A stretch of 10,494 nt of DNA from Candidatus Aminicenantota bacterium. GTDB taxonomy: Bacteria; Acidobacteriota; Aminicenantia; Aminicenantales; Aminicenantaceae. Where the stretch lies: contig JAUWYH010000036.1 in assembly GCA_030615975.1 (NCBI GenBank), positions 1 to 10,494 on the forward strand. The letters run 5' to 3'. This document shows, in pieces, positions 6,415 through 10,494 of this stretch. The translations under genes and the position numbers were made by a program. A model generated the notes under the pieces. That model did not search any database and was not told where the DNA came from. It worked only from the letters and a program-made list of their open reading frames with translations. Within the stretch, counting starts at the first letter, position 1. Each line of letters starts with the position of its first letter.

Positions 6415-6774
6415 TTACTTAATTCCTTTATATCTGATGAAACGATTTTTTTCCAAGTTTTGGAGGAAGAGGCTCAATCGATCATAGAGAGGTTCCACCT
6501 TATCTCCAAATTTATAACCCAGATTTTTGGCTAATTCTTTTACTGTAAGGCTTCCATCGCAGAGCTCCCAAGTGAAACTTCCTACAGCGTCAAGTTTTAT
6601 CTTATAGTAAGGTTTTTTCAGATAGGGAAGGATGTATTTTTTGAAAAAAGGATGTTTAAATTTGGGCTTTAGGAGGATAATTAATCCATCTTCTTTTTTT
6701 TCCCAATTTATATTTCGGACCGGAGTAAGATCAAGAAGATTGATTTTTGTCTCTTTATGCCCTGTATTTATCAC
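6415..6774 (-). CDS. Stand-alone PqqD-like protein (RiPP recognition element-type fold)
   Basis: This 119-residue protein has a C-terminal PqqD-like domain. The characteristic core is LDAVGSFTWELCDG at 61-74, then TVKELAKNLGYKFG, then VEPLYDRLSLFLQNLEKNRFI at 93-113. PqqD and its relatives are small winged-helix proteins that bind leader peptides and present them to radical-SAM or other modifying enzymes, but many stand-alone homologues have no known partner. Residues 1-60 are a basic region with a KHPFFKKYILPYLKKPYYKIK stretch and no clear transmembrane segment. No radical-SAM enzyme, precursor peptide or pqq gene is nearby. The start is GTG (6774-6772), 29 bases after the OPT transporter stop, with no visible ribosome-binding site; the frame has no better start, so coupling to the transporter is likely. 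The family call is from motif recall; the function is open. Confidence 0.75.
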   Translation of the reverse strand: MINTGHKETKINLLDLTPVRNINWEKKEDGLIILLKPKFKHPFFKKYILPYLKKPYYKIKLDAVGSFTWELCDGSLTVKELAKNLGYKFGDKVEPLYDRLSLFLQNLEKNRFIRYKGIK

Positions 6775-6803
6775 TAACTAAAGGATTTTATTTTTTTCTC
6801 AGT

Positions 6804-8804
6804 TTACATCTCTTTTTCTTCAGATGGAGTCCCGTACTCTCCGGATTCGACCATCTTTTTATAAGGCAAGTATATCAAGATGAACCCTAAGGTGAAGAAA
6901 ATTACCAGGGCTAACCACGGGTTATTCAAGGATTCTGGTAGTTTTAACTTTGTTCCTTTTAAGAATGCAGTAATGATTCCCATTAGAGCCTGTCCTGCAA
7001 TCAATCCCGCGGCAAGGAGAAGGCCGATATTTCCCAAGATTTGTTTTCCTTTTGCAGTGGGGTTTTTCTTTTTTGCTCTGTTATCGAGAAAATACTTTAA
7101 TACTCCCCCGAAGAAAATACAGGCTGTGGCACGAAAGGGGAGGTACATTCCTACAGCAATCAGCATAGGGGAAGGTGTGCCAATAAGGATAAGAACAATA
7201 GCCAAGAGCATTCCCGTGATAACAAGAGGCCAAGCCATTTCTCCTCCGACTATTCCCTTAGCCATGGTTGCCATCAGTCCTGCCTGTGGTGCAGGGAGTG
7301 TTTCGCTACCAATTCCTATATTATTATGTAAAAGCTGTAGGGAGAAGGTCAGTGTTAAGGCAGCAGCGATAACACCGATTATTCCTCCTATCTGCATGCG
7401 CCAGGGAGTAGCACCCAGAATATGCCCCACTTTCCAGTCCTGGATCATATCTCCAGCCACACCAGCCACACAACAGACAACTGCTGCCACGCCTAATACA
7501 GCAGCGATCCCTGATGTGCCTTTTTGTCCCATAAGAACCATCATCAAGGCTGCGATAAGCAACGTGGTTAAGGTTAGACCAGAGATAGGATTGGAAGAAG
7601 AGCCGATAATACCCACAAGGTAACCAGCCACAGCCGCGAAAAGAAGTCCCATAACTATCATAACTAAAGCTGATACAATTGATGATCCAAAATTATGGGT
7701 GAAAATATTATAGAGAAAGACCATTGGGATAACCAGAGCTATAATGACGATTATAATGGAAGGAAAAGGCAGGTCTTTATCGGTTCTGAGCGTTTCTGTT
7801 GTCACTCCAGCCCGCGCTTTTTTAACATCCGTAATGGATCGACCGATTCCCATTACAAGGCTTTGGCGCATTTTAAAGAGTGTGTAAAAAGCGCCTACGA
7901 GCATAGCCCCAACCGCAATCGGCTTAATCTGGGCGTTGTAAGCTGAGATGGCCATATCAGTCCAATTCCCTTGAAACTTAGAAACAACGTCACCTAAATC
8001 TCCACTTATAAAAAGGAGGATAGGCATCAGGAAGAGCCATCCAAGCACTCCCCCAGAAAAAGTAAGGGCTGCCAACTTGGGTCCGATTATGTAACCGACT
8101 CCTGTCATAGCAGCATTCGCTGCGGGTGATTCTATAAACATTCTTCCTTTGATCGCGGCTGTTTTAGCGACTACCTCATTATCGCCATTGAGATAGGTGA
8201 TACGCGACAGCCCCGGTATCTTGAAAACAGTCCTAGAAAAAGGCTTTATAAGTCTGATGCCATTTTCACTGGTAAAGAATTCGATGAATCCTCCCAGACC
8301 CATTGCCCAGAACATATAAGCTGCGTTTGAACCTGCTTTCTGGCCGGCCTTGATTATCTCTGCACAGGCGACACTTTCTGGAAATGGAAGGTCTGCATCT
8401 TCAACAAGCGTCCGTCTGATAAGGATAATAAGAAAGACCCCGAGAATTCCTCCTACGAGCATAAGCATAGTGGATTTGAAAACGTCGAATTTCGTCCATA
8501 CTCCTGTGAACAAAAAAGCAGGAATGGTGAAAATGGCTCCTGCAGCCAGCGCTTCTCCTACAGCACCGGTCGTTCTTGCCATGTTTTCTTCTAAGATTGT
8601 TCCTTTGAATGGACGAAGCACAGCCATTGCTATGACTGCGGCTGGAAAGGTGGCTGCCACTGTCATTCCAACCATAAGGCCCAAATAAGCATTTGCTGCT
8701 CCCAGGACAATAGCCATAACAATCCCTAAGAAAATAGCCTTGAAAGATATTTCTTTCATGGATTGTTCAGCGGAAACATAAGGTTTGAAGGCTTTCTCAT
8801 CCAT
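6804..8804 (-). CDS. OPT family oligopeptide transporter
   Basis: This 666-residue polytopic inner-membrane protein has about 14-16 hydrophobic segments spread from residue 20 to 645. OPT-family landmarks are visible: an N-terminal GAANAYLGLMVGMTVAATFP block (35-54), LPFPESVACAEI (139-150), the diagnostic GSSSNPISGLT (401-411), QDWKVGHILGATPWRMQ (455-471), and GTPSPMLIAVGMYLPF (542-557). Bacterial OPT members are proton-coupled symporters; characterised OPT proteins carry oligopeptides, and the related YSL branch carries metal chelates. The substrate cannot be read here. ATG start at 8804, with AAGGAG six bases upstream (8816-8811). The gene is the first of the reverse group and has a good candidate promoter. 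The PqqD-like gene follows 29 bases after its stop. Confidence 0.92.
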   Translation of the reverse strand: MDEKAFKPYVSAEQSMKEISFKAIFLGIVMAIVLGAANAYLGLMVGMTVAATFPAAVIAMAVLRPFKGTILEENMARTTGAVGEALAAGAIFTIPAFLFTGVWTKFDVFKSTMLMLVGGILGVFLIILIRRTLVEDADLPFPESVACAEIIKAGQKAGSNAAYMFWAMGLGGFIEFFTSENGIRLIKPFSRTVFKIPGLSRITYLNGDNEVVAKTAAIKGRMFIESPAANAAMTGVGYIIGPKLAALTFSGGVLGWLFLMPILLFISGDLGDVVSKFQGNWTDMAISAYNAQIKPIAVGAMLVGAFYTLFKMRQSLVMGIGRSITDVKKARAGVTTETLRTDKDLPFPSIIIVIIALVIPMVFLYNIFTHNFGSSIVSALVMIVMGLLFAAVAGYLVGIIGSSSNPISGLTLTTLLIAALMMVLMGQKGTSGIAAVLGVAAVVCCVAGVAGDMIQDWKVGHILGATPWRMQIGGIIGVIAAALTLTFSLQLLHNNIGIGSETLPAPQAGLMATMAKGIVGGEMAWPLVITGMLLAIVLILIGTPSPMLIAVGMYLPFRATACIFFGGVLKYFLDNRAKKKNPTAKGKQILGNIGLLLAAGLIAGQALMGIITAFLKGTKLKLPESLNNPWLALVIFFTLGFILIYLPYKKMVESGEYGTPSEEKEM

Positions 8805-8841
8805 TATAGTCTCCTTATTTTAATTTTCTTGATTTTTCTGA

Positions 8842-8871
8842 AATATATATTTCTCTATAATAAAAAGTCAA
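8842..8871 (-). promoter_or_regulatory. Promoter of the OPT transporter group
   Basis: On the reverse strand, TTGACT (8871-8866) and TATATT (8847-8842) lie 18 bases apart, each matching five of six consensus positions. An overlapping TATATA gives a 16-base spacer. The implied leader is about 30 bases and contains the AAGGAG ribosome-binding site. Confidence 0.55.
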
Positions 8872-8889
8872 GGAAAAATAAAAATTCGG

Positions 8890-9002
8890 TTTTGTCCTAA
8901 AGTTGCAGGATATAAAAAGAGGCATTTCTAATTACCCTTGTCATTGCGGAAAAAAGCAAATTTGACCCCATTAGACATTAGATTACTTCCTTTAGGGCAA
9001 AA
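8890..9002. repeat. Near-perfect 13-base inverted repeat in the divergent promoter region
   Basis: The left arm 8890-8902 (TTTTGTCCTAAAG) is complementary to the right arm 8990-9002 (CTTTAGGGCAAAA) except for one T-G position (8895/8997). The arms are 87 bases apart. The left arm lies about 20 bases beyond the -35 box of the OPT promoter, and the right arm about 20 bases before the -35 box of the mreB promoter. The 8805-9070 region otherwise holds the two promoters and no gene. The dyad could be an operator pair or the ends of an inserted repeat remnant. Confidence 0.4.
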
Positions 9003-9023
9003 AGAGGAATTTTTTTTATTTGC

Positions 9024-9052
9024 TTGATAAGAGAAATTGTGCTAAATATAAG
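9024..9052 (+). promoter_or_regulatory. Promoter of mreB-mreC
   Basis: TTGATA (9024-9029) and TATAAG (9047-9052) are separated by exactly 17 bases, each matching five of six consensus positions. Transcription would start near 9059, giving a leader of about 12 bases before the mreB ATG at 9071. This also argues against an upstream in-frame TTG start at 9020, which would lie before the promoter. Confidence 0.6.
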
Positions 9053-9070
9053 AAACAGGTAAAGAAAGAG

Positions 9071-10102
9071 ATGAACTTGATTGGCTGGATTAAGAAAACT
9101 CTCTTTTGTGATTTAGCTATTGACCTTGGGACAGCTAATACTCTGGTTTATCTAAAAGGAACGGGAATCATTGTTCAGGAACCTTCCATAGTTGTCATAA
9201 ACAAGCAGAGTGGCAAGGTAGAGGCAGTAGGGAAAAGGGCTAAGGATATGTTAGGAAAAACTCCTAGTAATGTAATTACTATCAAGCCCATGAGGGATGG
9301 AGTAATTGCTGATTTCGAGATTACCGAGAAAATGCTTGATTATTTCATCAAGAAATCGACAAACAAACGAAGCTTTTTGATAAGACCGAGAATAATAATC
9401 GGAATCCCTACAGGCATCACTCAAGTCGAGAGACGTGCAGTGAAGGACGTTGCCATAAGAGCCAAGGCTTCCGAAGTTTATTTGGTCGAGCAGCCCATGA
9501 CTGCCTCTGTAGGAGCAGATCTGCCTATTTCAGAACCAACAGGAAATATGATTGTAGATATAGGGGGAGGGACAACTGATATCGCTGTCATTTCTCTCAA
9601 CGGAATTGTCTTCAATCATTCTATTAGAATTGCTGGGAATGAAATGGATGAGGCCATTATCCAATACATCAAGAAGAAATATAATTTACTCATCGGAGAA
9701 AAGACTGCCGAACAAGTGAAAATGCAGATAGGTTCTGCCTATCCACTCGATGAACCTATGACAATCGAAATAAAAGGAAGAGACTTAAAGGAAGGGATTC
9801 CAAAGACTATTGTCGTTGATGACCAGGAAATAAGAGAAGCTATGGAAGACATCATCTCTTCCATTATTAATGCTATCAGGATTGCACTTGAAAGAACCCC
9901 CCCTGAGCTGTCAGCCGATATCATCGATCGAGGGATTGTTTTGACAGGAGGAAGTGCTCTTCTTAAGAATATAGATAAAAGAATATCTGAAGAGACCCAG
10001 CTGCCTGTTTTTATTACAGATGATCCTTTGACAACAGTTGTTCTTGGTGCGGGAAAAATGCTTGATGATTTAGAGCTTTTAAAAAAGATTTCTTTAATTT
10101 AA
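9071..10102 (+). CDS. mreB: Rod-shape-determining protein MreB
   Basis: This 343-residue bacterial actin homologue forms membrane-bound filaments that guide lateral cell-wall synthesis. The nucleotide-binding motifs are present: phosphate-1 DLGTANTLVY (18-27), phosphate-2 DIGGGTTD (163-170), and the adenosine motif TGGSALLKN (292-300). The N-terminus MNLIGWIKKTLF looks like the amphipathic membrane-binding helix of Gram-negative MreBs. The start at 9071 gives the standard length; an in-frame TTG at 9020 would add 17 residues and overlap the promoter. The motif usually written EEPMAAAIGAG reads EQPMTASVGAD here (140-150): Gln141 replaces the Glu thought to position the catalytic water, equivalent to actin Gln137. 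Thr168, the other proposed water ligand, is kept. The gene is followed after 14 bases by mreC. Confidence 0.96.
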   Translation: MNLIGWIKKTLFCDLAIDLGTANTLVYLKGTGIIVQEPSIVVINKQSGKVEAVGKRAKDMLGKTPSNVITIKPMRDGVIADFEITEKMLDYFIKKSTNKRSFLIRPRIIIGIPTGITQVERRAVKDVAIRAKASEVYLVEQPMTASVGADLPISEPTGNMIVDIGGGTTDIAVISLNGIVFNHSIRIAGNEMDEAIIQYIKKKYNLLIGEKTAEQVKMQIGSAYPLDEPMTIEIKGRDLKEGIPKTIVVDDQEIREAMEDIISSIINAIRIALERTPPELSADIIDRGIVLTGGSALLKNIDKRISEETQLPVFITDDPLTTVVLGAGKMLDDLELLKKISLI

Positions 10103-10116
10103 TCAATTAAATTTTC

Positions 10117-10494
10117 ATGCCCCTTTTTCTGAAAGAGAAAAAGAGTCTAATCATCCTGATAGCATTAGTGTTTTTTCAATTGGTATTGATATCTCTTCAA
10201 GTTCCGCTTGGAGAAGAGAATTATTTTGAGAGAGCAATTTTTTCTATTTTCTCTCCTATTCAGCATGGGATTGTCTTTTTCTTCCAAAAGATTAGTGATA
10301 TCTGGAAAAGCTATTTTTATCTCCAGAATGTTCAGAGTAAGAACCTAAAAATGAAAGAGGAGATATTATTTCTGAGGCAAGAGAATAATCTTATCCGTAA
10401 CGCTCTTAAGAATCTTTTGGATGAGAAAGAGATAAAGGAAAATCTTTCAAAGATTCATAAGAATATTTTGGTTGCTCGAGTCATAGGATTAGAT
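10117..10494 (+). CDS. mreC: Rod-shape-determining protein MreC (N-terminal part, runs off the window)
   Basis: An open frame begins at ATG 10117, 14 bases after the mreB stop, and continues for 126 codons to the right edge. It shows a short cytoplasmic N-terminus, a single transmembrane segment at about 10-29 (SLIILIALVFFQLVLISLQV), and a coiled-coil region at about 75-115. It ends in the family-typical LVARVIGLD at the start of the beta-barrel domain. MreC is a bitopic periplasmic protein linking MreB filaments to the elongasome. Position after mreB and this domain order support the call. No clear ribosome-binding site is seen in the AT-rich gap. The gene is cut by the window and is not damaged in what is visible. 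Confidence 0.9.
   Translation, partial: MPLFLKEKKSLIILIALVFFQLVLISLQVPLGEENYFERAIFSIFSPIQHGIVFFFQKISDIWKSYFYLQNVQSKNLKMKEEILFLRQENNLIRNALKNLLDEKEIKENLSKIHKNILVARVIGLD

Noticed and set aside
6880..7623. Forward open frame of 247 codons antisense to the OPT transporter
   Set aside because: It is rich in Pro, Ile and Ala with no domain and is opposite a strongly supported transporter gene; it is a shadow frame.
8931..8950. CCCTTGTCATTGCGG resembles the beginning of dispersed GTCATTGCGAG-type repeats
   Set aside because: The match is short and the usual following bases are absent, so it cannot be called a repeat without a genome search.
9020..9070. Upstream in-frame TTG start that would lengthen MreB by 17 residues
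   Set aside because: It precedes a good -35/-10 promoter pair, has no ribosome-binding site and would give an atypical N-terminus.

Overview
The window looks like chromosome from an AT-rich (roughly 40% GC by eye), uncultured-type anaerobic bacterium. It encodes a two-subunit B12-dependent acyl-CoA mutase, an OPT peptide transporter, a stand-alone PqqD-like protein, the initiator-Met processing pair def-fmt, and the start of an mreB-mreC rod-shape operon. Rod-shape genes plus formyl-Met genes indicate a bacterium, not an archaeon. The gene styles resemble deep-branching anaerobes such as Candidatus Aminicenantes, but this placement is an impression and was not tested by phylogeny.

Layout. 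Bases 1-418 carry no convincing gene but are dense with inverted repeats; this is probably a dispersed non-coding repeat or structured element. A forward cluster follows: a short-chain dehydrogenase (419-1177), a small EF-Tu domain-II-like protein (1242-1499), the large subunit (1568-3256) and, after an unusual 200-base gap, the small cobalamin-binding subunit (3457-3864) of an acyl-CoA mutase. A membrane-anchored M23 endopeptidase (3923-4816) follows, probably from its own promoter. It converges on a reverse-strand group read from 8804 down to 4898: OPT transporter, PqqD-like protein, peptide deformylase, methionyl-tRNA formyltransferase. A divergent promoter region (8805-9070) separates this from mreB (9071-10102) and mreC, which runs off the right edge.

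How the genes work together. The mutase subunits form one enzyme. The large subunit carries Phe and Gln at the two positions that are Tyr and Arg in methylmalonyl-CoA mutase, so isobutyryl-CoA/n-butyryl-CoA interconversion is a better prediction than methylmalonyl-CoA. The upstream dehydrogenase could act in the same acyl-CoA metabolism, but its substrate cannot be read. Fmt formylates initiator tRNA and Def removes the formyl group afterwards; their genes overlap by four bases. MreB/MreC and the M23 enzyme serve cell-wall growth. The most noteworthy points are the isobutyryl-CoA-mutase signature, an MreB with Gln in place of its usual catalytic Glu, an orphan PqqD-like gene behind a peptide transporter, a terminator-like hairpin just before the small mutase subunit, and the hairpin-rich left edge. 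I did not find a clear new multi-gene system.
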